DNA of 15,794 nucleotides from an uncultured Ilumatobacter sp. (lineage in GTDB: Bacteria > Actinomycetota > Acidimicrobiia > Acidimicrobiales > Ilumatobacteraceae). The stretch covers positions 1 through 15,794 of the forward strand of contig CALICC010000085.1 in NCBI GenBank assembly GCA_938049325.1, given 5' to 3'. A program made the translations under genes and the position numbers. Of this stretch, positions 6,708 to 13,449 are shown piece after piece (positions within the stretch are counted from its first letter, which is position 1; every line of letters starts with the position of its first letter). The notes beneath the pieces were generated by a model that worked only from the letters and a program-made list of their open reading frames with translations, searched no databases and was not told the origin of the DNA.

Positions 6708-7664
6708 ATGCGCACAGCAAGATTCGTCGTGGCCGCAACCGTCGTGGCCCTCGCCGCGTGCTCGTCGTCGACCGATGTCGGAGTCACCGAGTCGACCGAC
6801 ACCGACACCGCCGAAAATTCCGTGGTCGATTCCGTTGCGAATTTCGAGCCAGCACCGACCGACTCGACGCTCACGACCGATGCGTCGCCGTCGACTGATG
6901 CGCCGAGTGATTCATCGGCACCGTCGACCGACGAAGTGGTGACCGAGCCAACCTCCTCGACGGCCGACAACGCCCCTGACAACTCGACGCCGACCACCGA
7001 TGCGTCGCCATCGACCGATCCGTCATCGACCGAGCCACCGGCGTCCACCGATCCCGAGACATCCGTCGACACCACCCCATCCGACACCACCCCATCCGAC
7101 GCCGCACCGTTCCCGCCCGACGGTGAAGAGTGGGTCGACCACCCGCTGGCCTCTCTCGCCCCGAGCCCTTCCAGCCTCGGCAACGGCTGGACGTACGAGT
7201 CCGGCGATCTCAACGAAGCAGCGCCCTCCGATCCCGACGATGTCATCGAGGGTTGCGACGTCACGCCACCTCCGACGCTCGACGGCTTCGACGTCGAATA
7301 CACCAATGACGGTGCCACCGAGAGCGGCGAAACAGACTTGGAGTTCACCTTCGGCCAGGGATCGGTCGAGGAAGCTCAATCGCTGATCGACGCGTTCCGC
7401 GCCGTCTCGACGTGCGATCTCAGCGACGAGAGCTTCGACGTCAGCTACGCCCTCGAACCGATCGAAGTCGACGGCGCGGACGACTCGGTCGTTCTCAGCA
7501 CGTCGTTCGGCGACGAAGACTTCGGCGCTGCGATCGGCATCGCGTTCGCACGTGTTGACGGCATCGTCGTCGGCGGCTTTGCCGTCTCCGACAGCGGGGC
7601 AACTCAGTTGGAACTGGCCGAAGACGTGGTCGATCTGTTGAACGACATCGTCACCCAGATCTGA
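6708..7664 (+). CDS. Lipoprotein with acidic Ser/Thr-rich stalk and unknown C-terminal domain
   Basis: 318 residues. Residues 1-18 are a lipoprotein signal peptide ending in the lipobox LAAC (C18). Residues about 19-130 are low-complexity, built almost only of S, T, D, P, A and E, with repeated units such as TTDASPSTD, a stalk likely to be extended. Residues about 135-318 form a folded domain of mostly beta character with two cysteines (in EGCDV and STCDL) that could form a disulfide outside the membrane. The way it opens (SLGNGWTYESGDLNEA) and the later TFGQGSVEEAQSLIDAF suggest an extracytoplasmic sensor or ligand-binding domain of the kind found in actinobacterial lipoproteins. I do not recognise the family with confidence. 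No strong ribosome site is visible; it probably shares a transcript with the preceding lipoprotein gene. Confidence 0.75.
   Translation: MRTARFVVAATVVALAACSSSTDVGVTESTDTDTAENSVVDSVANFEPAPTDSTLTTDASPSTDAPSDSSAPSTDEVVTEPTSSTADNAPDNSTPTTDASPSTDPSSTEPPASTDPETSVDTTPSDTTPSDAAPFPPDGEEWVDHPLASLAPSPSSLGNGWTYESGDLNEAAPSDPDDVIEGCDVTPPPTLDGFDVEYTNDGATESGETDLEFTFGQGSVEEAQSLIDAFRAVSTCDLSDESFDVSYALEPIEVDGADDSVVLSTSFGDEDFGAAIGIAFARVDGIVVGGFAVSDSGATQLELAEDVVDLLNDIVTQI
7068..7097 (+). repeat. Exact 15-bp tandem duplication in the lipoprotein stalk
   Basis: The unit GACACCACCCCATCC occurs twice head to tail (7068-7082 and 7083-7097) and encodes DTTPS twice. It keeps the frame, so copy number can vary without breaking the gene. 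A longer imperfect duplication, coding TTDASPSTD, occurs near 6874-6900 and 6991-7017. Confidence 0.85.
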
Positions 7665-7707
7665 CAAGCGAACATCAAGCAGCGTGACCGCGGAGCTACC
7701 GTGCCGC

Positions 7708-8292
7708 ATGGTCCAGTGGCAGGTACACGGCGAACGCGAGATCTACACCTCGCCATGGGTCAGCCTCGCGCTGACCACTGTCGAACCTCCTGGACTCGAA
7801 CCGTTCGAGCACCACGTCGTACGCATGCCCGGGCCTGCCGCTGGCTGCATCGTGACGCGACCCGTTTCAGCTGACGATTCGAACCGCGCAGCAACGAACG
7901 AGACGGGCGACGAGGTGCTGTTGTTGTTTCGCCACCGGTTCATCACCGACAGCTGGGGGTGGGAAATCCCCGCTGGCGGTGTGGATGCCGGGGAATCGCC
8001 AGCCGACGCGGCCGCCCGAGAGACGCTCGAAGAAACCGGGTGGCGGTTGACCAACACACCCGAACCGGTGACTCGCTTTCACCCATCGAACGGGCTCAGC
8101 GATCAAACGTTCCACATCTTCCACGCCAAAGGCGCAGAGCACGTCGGACCGCCGTCCGACCCGACCGAGGCAAGCAAGATCGAGTGGCGACGCGTTGCCG
8201 ATGTGCGGGCCTTGATTGCGAGCGGTGAGATCACCGACGGCCTGAGCCTGTCGGGCCTGTGCGCGGCGTTCACGCTCGGCGTCCTCAACTGA
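7708..8292 (+). CDS. Nudix hydrolase
   Basis: 194 residues from the ATG at 7708. A GTG at 7684 is also in frame, but family members begin close to the W-x-V-H-G-E motif seen at residues 4-9. The Nudix box is complete at residues 90-112: G, five residues, E96, seven residues, then R104-E105-T-L-E108-E109-T-G-W, including the metal-binding glutamates. The family hydrolyses a nucleoside diphosphate linked to another group. The N-terminal pattern (HGERxIYxSPWVxL) and the overall length resemble ADP-ribose/ADP-sugar pyrophosphatase-like members, but the substrate is not settled. A TACCGT element (7697-7702) ends five bases before the ATG and a GGAG lies 12 bases before it, so leaderless and led initiation are both possible. 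It converges on the PfkB-family kinase gene. Confidence 0.88.
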   Translation: MVQWQVHGEREIYTSPWVSLALTTVEPPGLEPFEHHVVRMPGPAAGCIVTRPVSADDSNRAATNETGDEVLLLFRHRFITDSWGWEIPAGGVDAGESPADAAARETLEETGWRLTNTPEPVTRFHPSNGLSDQTFHIFHAKGAEHVGPPSDPTEASKIEWRRVADVRALIASGEITDGLSLSGLCAAFTLGVLN

Positions 8293-8310
8293 CGGTCGCG
8301 GCTGACGAGC

Positions 8311-8325
8311 ACGGCGCAAAGCCGT
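8311..8325. terminator. Weak hairpin between convergent genes
   Basis: ACGGC and GCCGT form a five-base stem with a five-base loop (gcaaa) in the 72-bp gap between the ends of the Nudix and kinase genes. Its place suits a two-way terminator, but there is no T run, and a stem this short is expected by chance in G+C-rich DNA. Confidence 0.2.
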
Positions 8326-8364
8326 TCCCCGGCCCGCTCCTCACCCACTCCTCGCGGGACGCAC

Positions 8365-9258
8365 TCAGCGGGCGGACGGCATCGCGGCGACGCGGGCGGC
8401 GAGTGCGACGGCCCGCTCGGCGCTGCTCCGATCGTCCGACCCACCGAGGCGTGAGGTCACGAATCCCGCCGCGAAGGCATCGCCACAGCCGAGCGCGTTC
8501 ACCAGGTCGACCGGTACGGGATCCATTGAGAACGTCGCGCTCCCGCGCCGGGCGACAACGACACCTGCTGCGCCACACGTGACCGCCACCGTCTCGGCGA
8601 GGTCGAGGAGCCTTTCGCTCGCGGCAACGGGATCATCCTGTCCCGACAGCAGGGCCGCCTCGTCATGGTTCGGCACCATCACCGCGGCGCCGGTGAATGC
8701 GTGCCGGACTTCGTCGAGTTCGCACTCGCTGGCGAGCATGTGTGACGACGACGGGTCGATCGACCACGGAATCGAGCGTTCGGTCGCCATGTCGGCAAGG
8801 ACGCGAAACGTTGCGCGGCCAGTCGCTGGGAAGTAGCTGTAGGCGGTGAGGTGCAGCCAGCTGACGTCGTCGAACCACGAGGTGGCGACGTCGTCGGGAA
8901 GCATCACCGTTGCCGTGTCGAGGTCCGACACCATCGAGCGGTTGCCGTCGCCGCCGACGAGCGCGGCGATGGCCCGACTCGTGACTCCGGCACGGCGGAC
9001 CGCCACGACGTCAACCGCGTGACCCGCGAGTTCGGCGACCAAGTAGTCGCCGAGTGGGTCGTCACCGACGACGCCAGCGAACCGTGTGGCACATCCCGAC
9101 TCCCCAGCCCATGCCGCGACGTTCGCCGCCGACCCGCCTCCCGACAAAGTCACGGTTCCGGGAGTGTCGGATCCAGGCACGACGTCGGCGTGCGCGGTCA
9201 CCGTGATGTCGGCGTTCAGGTCGCCGACGCACAGCAACCGCTTCGGCACAGAACTCAC
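8365..9258 (-). CDS. PfkB-family carbohydrate/nucleoside kinase
   Basis: 297 residues from GTG 9258. An ATG at 9285 is in frame, but the nine extra residues match nothing, and a TACCAT -10 element ends seven bases before the GTG, which fits leaderless expression. The PfkB fold is clear: VGDLNADI near the N-terminus, signature 1 GGGSAANVAAW (40-50), an N-H-D-E-A motif near residue 197, and signature 2 VNALGCGDAFAAGF with the catalytic base D260. The family phosphorylates a sugar or nucleoside hydroxyl with ATP. The usual D-T-x-G opening of signature 2 is V-N-A-L-G here, a variant also found in several subfamilies. The ribokinase-like layout gives no firm substrate. Neighbours do not help: a CoA-transferase gene lies upstream and a convergent Nudix gene downstream. 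Confidence 0.88.
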   Translation of the reverse strand: MSSVPKRLLCVGDLNADITVTAHADVVPGSDTPGTVTLSGGGSAANVAAWAGESGCATRFAGVVGDDPLGDYLVAELAGHAVDVVAVRRAGVTSRAIAALVGGDGNRSMVSDLDTATVMLPDDVATSWFDDVSWLHLTAYSYFPATGRATFRVLADMATERSIPWSIDPSSSHMLASECELDEVRHAFTGAAVMVPNHDEAALLSGQDDPVAASERLLDLAETVAVTCGAAGVVVARRGSATFSMDPVPVDLVNALGCGDAFAAGFVTSRLGGSDDRSSAERAVALAARVAAMPSAR

Positions 9259-9265
9259 CGCGGCG

Positions 9266-9271
9266 ATGGTA
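9266..9271 (-). promoter_or_regulatory. -10 element for leaderless kinase mRNA
   Basis: TACCAT on the minus strand (TANNNT type) is followed by seven bases and then the GTG start at 9258. This spacing puts the first transcribed base at or next to the start codon, and no Shine-Dalgarno sequence is present. No good -35 is seen. Confidence 0.5.
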
Positions 9272-9330
9272 CGCCGCGCGCACATGCCCTGCCGCTCGGC
9301 GGCTGGTCGTTCCGCGTCGACCGGTCTGGG

Positions 9331-10719
9331 TCAGCTCAGCCAGTCCGGGGCCGACGAGCCGAGCGGCCGAGGTGGCGCGCCGAGCGTTCCGACGAACGGG
9401 GCGACCGTGGTGAGGCGGCCGAATTCCGAATCGACGGTGGCCAGAAAGCGCGGGTCGACCGGCACCGATGCCGGGCGATACGGGCGCGGCCCACCTCGAG
9501 CGACGAGCCAATTGCGAGTGCGCAGCAGCGAGACGCGCCCGAGCCACGATCCACCCACGCGGCGCTGATGCGCCACCAGTTGCGCCCCGAGCCCTGCGGC
9601 GAGGAAGCCGGTTGCGTAGTCGAGCGCCTGCACCGGCAGGCCCACCGGACCAGAGCCGGTCGGCTCGCCCCGATCGTCAACGGCGTGGACGCCTCCCGCC
9701 CACCGCACTCCGGTGGTCGACTGCACGATCGAGTCGAAGCCCCGGCGCCGCGCCCATGGCCCGTCCCAATCGAATGCAGAGATCTGCACGATCACGATGC
9801 CGGGCCGCCGGCTGGCGGCGCGTTCGGGCGAGAAGCCATGTTCGGCGAGCGCTCCGGGCCGATACGCATCGATCCACACATCGGCATCATCGAGCAAGGC
9901 GTCCATCGCCTCGCGGCCGGCAGGCGTGCGGAGGTCGAGCGACGCGTTGCGCTTGTCGAAGCCCGTCGACATCACGCCGACCGGGATCGACGGCAGATGA
10001 TCGGCACCGAGCCGAAGCACATCGGCTCCGCCGCGAGCGAGCATCTGCCCAGCGACGGGCCCCGCGAGAACGCGCGAGCAGTCGAGCACTCGGACGCCGT
10101 CGAGCCTCGAATCGTCGTGAGTAGGCAAGCCGCCGTCACCGCGCGGCAGCGACGGAGCGGCGTCTCCCAGTCGCTCCACCGACATGAGCGGGTGGCTGCG
10201 CGTCGCGGTCGCGTGCGGATGCGCCTCCCATTCGTCGAGGGTCCGGATCGCGGCACCGATCATTCCATCGTCGATCAGTTCGGCCTCGAGTTCGAAGACG
10301 TCGCGTTCTGCAATGGCCGCCGCAACCGCTTGTCGATCGGCGGCACAGCCGAGACGCCGAACGACGCCAGCCGCGTGATGCTCGAAGTTGCAGTGGATCT
10401 GGAGATGGCGGCCACCCTGCGCCTCGTAGACCCCCGACAGGTCTGCCCATGCCGGAACCGGTGCGCCGTCGACGGCGGTGTGAGTGGTGCAATAGGCGAG
10501 CAGATGGTCGAGGTCGATCTGTCGTGGCGACCGGTCATCGCCCGGTGCCGAACCCAGTCCGTCCATCGCCGCGATTGCGTATGCCGCAGACTCGCTGAGC
10601 ACACCGTCGACGTCGAACGCCGAGTGTGCGACGCTCGGCGACCCGGTGATCGCGATGTGGTTGCCGGCCACGCCCTCCCCCGGCACACATTGTGCGATGT
10701 CGTGAACTTGGGATCTCAT
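9331..10719 (-). CDS. Family III CoA-transferase (CaiB/BaiF) with permuted segment order
   Basis: 462 residues. Residues about 207-400 match the N-terminal lobe of CaiB/BaiF enzymes: GVRVLDCSRVLAGPVAGQMLA, GFDKRNASLDLRTPAGREA, the RPG motif, RRGFDSIVQSTTG, and LPVQALDYATG with D367 at the place of the catalytic aspartate that carries the acyl intermediate. Residues about 45-200, in front of it, look like the part that normally follows that lobe: GVYEAQGGRHLQIH, a RLGCAADRQAV helix, and the DEWEAHPHAT linker followed by a G-D-A-P-P-like closing strand. The order is therefore C-terminal segment first, N-terminal lobe second. I know this arrangement from a subgroup of bacterial CoA-transferases. 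The family moves CoA between acyl-CoA and a free acid. A TACGTT element eight bases before the ATG suggests leaderless expression. Confidence 0.85.
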   Translation of the reverse strand: MRSQVHDIAQCVPGEGVAGNHIAITGSPSVAHSAFDVDGVLSESAAYAIAAMDGLGSAPGDDRSPRQIDLDHLLAYCTTHTAVDGAPVPAWADLSGVYEAQGGRHLQIHCNFEHHAAGVVRRLGCAADRQAVAAAIAERDVFELEAELIDDGMIGAAIRTLDEWEAHPHATATRSHPLMSVERLGDAAPSLPRGDGGLPTHDDSRLDGVRVLDCSRVLAGPVAGQMLARGGADVLRLGADHLPSIPVGVMSTGFDKRNASLDLRTPAGREAMDALLDDADVWIDAYRPGALAEHGFSPERAASRRPGIVIVQISAFDWDGPWARRRGFDSIVQSTTGVRWAGGVHAVDDRGEPTGSGPVGLPVQALDYATGFLAAGLGAQLVAHQRRVGGSWLGRVSLLRTRNWLVARGGPRPYRPASVPVDPRFLATVDSEFGRLTTVAPFVGTLGAPPRPLGSSAPDWLS

Positions 10720-10727
10720 GCGAATCG

Positions 10728-10733
10728 AACGTA
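10728..10733 (-). promoter_or_regulatory. -10 element for the CoA-transferase gene
   Basis: TACGTT on the minus strand ends eight bases before the ATG at 10719, as in leaderless actinobacterial genes. It sits inside the left arm of a perfect 8-bp inverted repeat, ATCGAACG (10724-10731) with CGTTCGAT (10761-10768). A second inverted repeat, GATCAG/CTGATC, lies at 10766-10783. No clear -35 is present. Confidence 0.4.
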
Positions 10734-10800
10734 CCCAGGATCCCCGCGTCGCGAAGCGTGCGTTCGATCAGCATCGACTGATCAACGTCGAGCCGAAGGG

Positions 10801-11421
10801 TCAGTTGACTGCGTGGAGGCGGAGGAAGTCGTCGACGGCACGCGTCGCACGTTCGGTGATCGCGGCTCGCGTCGGTGCCGGCTCGCCGAGCAGCACGCGA
10901 ATCTGCGTGTCGCGGATCACCAACCCGTAGAGAACTTCGAACGCCTCGGCCGGATCGTCGACCGCGATGTGACCAGCAGCAGCCGACGCAGCGAGGTACG
11001 ACTCGACGAGTGGGCCGACGCGATGGCGACCCGACGCCAACAGGTCGTGAGCAAGCGCCGCCGAGTGCATCGCCGATCGATTGAGCGCAACCGACTCAGG
11101 AGAGGTCAAGAGCCCGAGCAGCCCGACTGCAAAACCTTCGAGGGCCGATCGAGGACTGCCCTCGTCGACCAGCGCCGTCCGAATTCGCTCGGCGGTCTGA
11201 TCGGCATTGCGTGTGATCATCTCGACGAACAGTCCGTCCTTGCCGCCGAACCACGAGTACAGCGTTTCCTTCGACGCTCCGGCGCGTTGGGCAATGGAGA
11301 GCATCGTGCTCTTGTCGTAGCCACGTTCGATCAGCTCCGCTGACGCCGCCGCCAATACATCATTGCGGCGCTGCTCTCGCTCCGCTTCAGGCAGGCGACC
11401 TCGTCGTTTCGGCGTATTCAT
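10801..11421 (-). CDS. TetR-family transcriptional regulator
   Basis: 206 residues from ATG 11421; a TTG at 11430 is in frame but less likely. The N-terminal DNA-binding domain is typical TetR: RRNDVLAAASAELIERGYDKSTM, then the helix-turn-helix with SIAQRAGASKETLYSWFGGKDGLFVEM (about residues 42-68). The C-terminal ligand domain of about 130 residues resembles the AcrR/TetR_C type; a ligand cannot be named. Such proteins dimerise and repress until a small molecule binds. The gene is divergent from the DUF1772 gene, and the shared region carries two copies of a GTAC-rich operator, so it very probably represses itself and that neighbour. A CATAAT -10 (minus strand, 11453-11448) gives a transcript starting near 11441. 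The downstream CoA-transferase gene is on the same strand after 81 bp and may or may not be controlled. Confidence 0.92.
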   Translation of the reverse strand: MNTPKRRGRLPEAEREQRRNDVLAAASAELIERGYDKSTMLSIAQRAGASKETLYSWFGGKDGLFVEMITRNADQTAERIRTALVDEGSPRSALEGFAVGLLGLLTSPESVALNRSAMHSAALAHDLLASGRHRVGPLVESYLAASAAAGHIAVDDPAEAFEVLYGLVIRDTQIRVLLGEPAPTRAAITERATRAVDDFLRLHAVN

Positions 11422-11423
11422 CC

Positions 11424-11452
11424 TTGACAAGCGTACCCGATCGTACGATTAT
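11424..11452 (+). promoter_or_regulatory. Promoter for the DUF1772 gene
   Basis: A perfect -35 TTGACA (11424-11429) is followed after 17 bases by GATTAT (11447-11452; four of six matches). Transcription should start near 11459. The spacer is filled by the first operator copy, and the -35 lies in the first codons and leader of the TetR gene. The minus-strand CATAAT (11453-11448) overlaps this -10, so the two divergent promoters are interlocked. Confidence 0.65.
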
Positions 11453-11477
11453 GAGTTATCCGTACTCGACCGTACGG
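11432..11477. promoter_or_regulatory. Two direct copies of a TetR operator-like site
   Basis: The pattern CGTACyCGAyCGTACGr occurs at 11432-11448 and 11461-11477, 29 bp apart. In each copy two GTAC cores stand 10 bp apart, one helical turn. The first copy includes a perfect palindrome ATCGTACGAT (11440-11449) and fills the spacer of the plus-strand promoter. The second lies just downstream of that -10, across the predicted start of transcription. These positions suit repression of both divergent genes by the adjacent TetR protein. Confidence 0.65.
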
Positions 11478-11485
11478 ATAACTCA
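11452..11485. repeat. Perfect 34-bp palindrome with 14-bp arms
   Basis: TGAGTTATCCGTAC (11452-11465) and GTACGGATAACTCA (11472-11485) are exact reverse complements around the six bases TCGACC. The palindrome contains the second operator copy. Much of it would be transcribed in the leader of the DUF1772 mRNA, where it could fold as a hairpin. It is either an extended regulator site or an RNA structure. Confidence 0.85.
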
Positions 11486-11530
11486 GAGGCGATCACGCCT
11501 CAAATCGACTCCAGGAACGAAGGACGAACC

Positions 11531-12097
11531 ATGACCATCCACCCGAACACGCTCGACGCGACCCCAACGGCATCACCCACCTGGCACAGCATCTCGGTGA
11601 TCGCCGCCCGAGTGCTCAGCGGCCTGTTCGCCGGCTTCTTCCTCACCTACGCCATGTCGGTGATCGCCGGGCTGCGCCGAGTCGACGACGTCACGTACGT
11701 GGCGACCTTCCAAGCAATCAACGAAACCGTGCGGAGCCCCGCGTTCGCCGTCGTGTTCTTCGGTGCGTTACCCGTGACCATCGGCGCCGCATTCCTCCAC
11801 CGCGGCGTCGATCGCCGGATGCTCGGGGCAGGCGCCGCCTTCCTCTTCGCAACCATGGCCATCACGTTCGTGTTCAACGTGCCCCTCAACAACGAGCTCG
11901 CCACCTACGTCGATGTCGACGCAGCAAGCGCTGCGACCGCCCGCGCCGACTTCGAAGACAGCTGGAATCGATGGAACCTCGCACGCACGTGCACCGCCCT
12001 GATCGGCGCTCTCCTGGTCGCGACCGCGGTTCGCTCGGTCCGCGGCAACGCCACCGCCACGGTCGCCGTTGATGACCACGCTCTCACGACCAGCTGA
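11531..12097 (+). CDS. DUF1772 (anthrone oxygenase-like) membrane protein
   Basis: 188 residues from ATG 11531, chosen because AAGGA lies six bases before it and earlier in-frame starts fall within the TetR gene. Four hydrophobic segments are visible at about residues 20-47, 70-90, 97-117 and 155-172. The segment NVPLNNELATY followed by a DFEDSWNRWNLART motif is the hallmark of DUF1772, a family of small membrane proteins related to anthrone oxygenases. The family is often found under TetR control. No reaction is established for most bacterial members. The divergent TetR gene, the interlocked promoters and the operator copies indicate inducible expression. Confidence 0.85.
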   Translation: MTIHPNTLDATPTASPTWHSISVIAARVLSGLFAGFFLTYAMSVIAGLRRVDDVTYVATFQAINETVRSPAFAVVFFGALPVTIGAAFLHRGVDRRMLGAGAAFLFATMAITFVFNVPLNNELATYVDVDAASAATARADFEDSWNRWNLARTCTALIGALLVATAVRSVRGNATATVAVDDHALTTS

Positions 12098-12131
12098 ACG
12101 ACACCGCCAAGCGAAGTAGCGTTCAGGTCTG

Positions 12132-13421
12132 ATGACGACGAACGCTGAACTGCTGGAGCAATACCGACGGGTCCTTCCGTCGTTCCTGTCGCCGTACTTC
12201 GCCGAGCCGATCTCCATCGAACGGGGGCAGGGCAGCTGGGTGTGGGATGTCGAGGACAACAAGTACCTCGACTTCTTCGGCGGCGTGCTGACCACGATGG
12301 TCGGCCACAACAACCCGGCCGTCACCACCGCAATCCAGGAACAAGCCGCGCGAACGCTGCACACGTCGTCGCTCTACCTGTCGCCGCCGATGCTCGACCT
12401 GGCCGAAGAGATCGCAGCCCGATCCGGCATTCCCGACGCTCGCGTGTGCTTCACCACGTCGGGCTCCGAAGCCAACGACACGGCAATCCTGCTCGCCACC
12501 AGCTACCGGAAGTCGAACCAGGTGCTGGCGATGCGCAACAGCTACCACGGTCGATCCTTCACCACGCAGGCCATCACCAGCCATGCATCATGGTCGTCGA
12601 CATCGCTGTCGGGCTTGCAGGTCAACTTCGTCCAAGGTGGCTATCGGCTCCGTTCACCGTTCGCCGATCTCGACGACGATGCGTACACGACGGCCTGCGT
12701 CGGCGACCTCGTGCAGCTCCTCGACATGACCTCGGCTGGCGATGTCGCGTGCTTGATCGCCGAGCCAATTCAGGGCGTCGGAGGTTTCACCGTGCCACCC
12801 GACGGCTTCTTCGGCGCCATGAAGAAAGAACTCGACAACCGCGGCATCCTCTTCATCGCCGACGAGGTCCAGACCGGCTGGGGGCGCACCGGCGAACACT
12901 TCTGGGGCTACGAAGCTCACGATGTCGTGCCCGACATGTTGACGTTCGCCAAGGGTGTCGGCAACGGCATCACGCTCGCTGGTTGCGTCGCCCGTGCCGA
13001 GATCATGGACACGATCGATGTGCTCAGCTTCTCGACCTTCGGCGGCAACCCGCTCTCGGCCGCCGCAGGCTCGGCCACGCTCAAGTACGTGATCGACAAC
13101 GATCTGCAGGCCAACGCCAAAGCCATGGGCGAACGCTTCAAAGCCGCGCTCCAACCGGTTGCCGACGCAACGCCGTGGATCGCCGAACTGCGCGGGCGCG
13201 GACTCATGTGGGCCTTCGAGGTCTGCCATCCCGGCACGACCGAACCCGACGGGCCTAAAACGGTCGAGTTCCTCGAAGGTTGCAAACGCCACGGCCTCTT
13301 GGTGGGCAAGGGTGGCTTGTACGGCAACGTGATTCGTCTCGCTCCGATGCTCGACATCGACACCGACGATCTCGACGTGGGCATCGACGCGATTCGTTCC
13401 GCGATCGCCGATATCTCGTGA
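12132..13421 (+). CDS. Class III PLP-dependent aminotransferase (AGXT2 / GABA-transaminase type)
   Basis: 429 residues, the usual length. Key residues are in place: TTSGSEAND (109-116) for PLP phosphate, Y138-H139-G140, E211 in AEPIQGVGG, D244 in IADEVQTGWGRTG (pyridine nitrogen), and K274 in TFAKGVGNG (Schiff-base lysine). The N-terminal WVWDVEDNKYLDFFGGVLT and the whole pattern are closest, from memory, to alanine-glyoxylate aminotransferase 2-like and omega-amino acid transaminases, which move an amino group to pyruvate or glyoxylate. The donor may be beta-alanine, GABA or a similar compound; this is inference. ATG 12132 is preceded by AGG five bases before it, and by a TAGCGT element nine bases before it. 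The gene starts 34 bp after DUF1772 on the same strand. Confidence 0.9.
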   Translation: MTTNAELLEQYRRVLPSFLSPYFAEPISIERGQGSWVWDVEDNKYLDFFGGVLTTMVGHNNPAVTTAIQEQAARTLHTSSLYLSPPMLDLAEEIAARSGIPDARVCFTTSGSEANDTAILLATSYRKSNQVLAMRNSYHGRSFTTQAITSHASWSSTSLSGLQVNFVQGGYRLRSPFADLDDDAYTTACVGDLVQLLDMTSAGDVACLIAEPIQGVGGFTVPPDGFFGAMKKELDNRGILFIADEVQTGWGRTGEHFWGYEAHDVVPDMLTFAKGVGNGITLAGCVARAEIMDTIDVLSFSTFGGNPLSAAAGSATLKYVIDNDLQANAKAMGERFKAALQPVADATPWIAELRGRGLMWAFEVCHPGTTEPDGPKTVEFLEGCKRHGLLVGKGGLYGNVIRLAPMLDIDTDDLDVGIDAIRSAIADIS

Positions 13422-13449
13422 CCCACTCGCGCTGCATCGCACCCGCCAC

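Noticed and set aside
10720..10800. A minus-strand frame in the gap before the CoA-transferase that reads like protein (VDQSMLIERTLRDAGILGTF)
   Set aside because: It continues out of frame into the CoA-transferase as Arg-rich low-complexity sequence, has no ribosome site and no family match, and the gap is better explained as a promoter region.
8851..11343. An 830-codon open frame on the plus strand
   Set aside because: It lies antisense to three clear genes (kinase, CoA-transferase, TetR), has an Arg/Asp/His-rich composition with no recognisable domain, and is the usual shadow frame of G+C-rich coding DNA.
11363..11530. An upstream extension of the DUF1772 gene
   Set aside because: The frame is open, but it would overlap the TetR coding region and run through the promoter and palindrome; ATG 11531 has a good AAGGA site and matches the family N-terminus.
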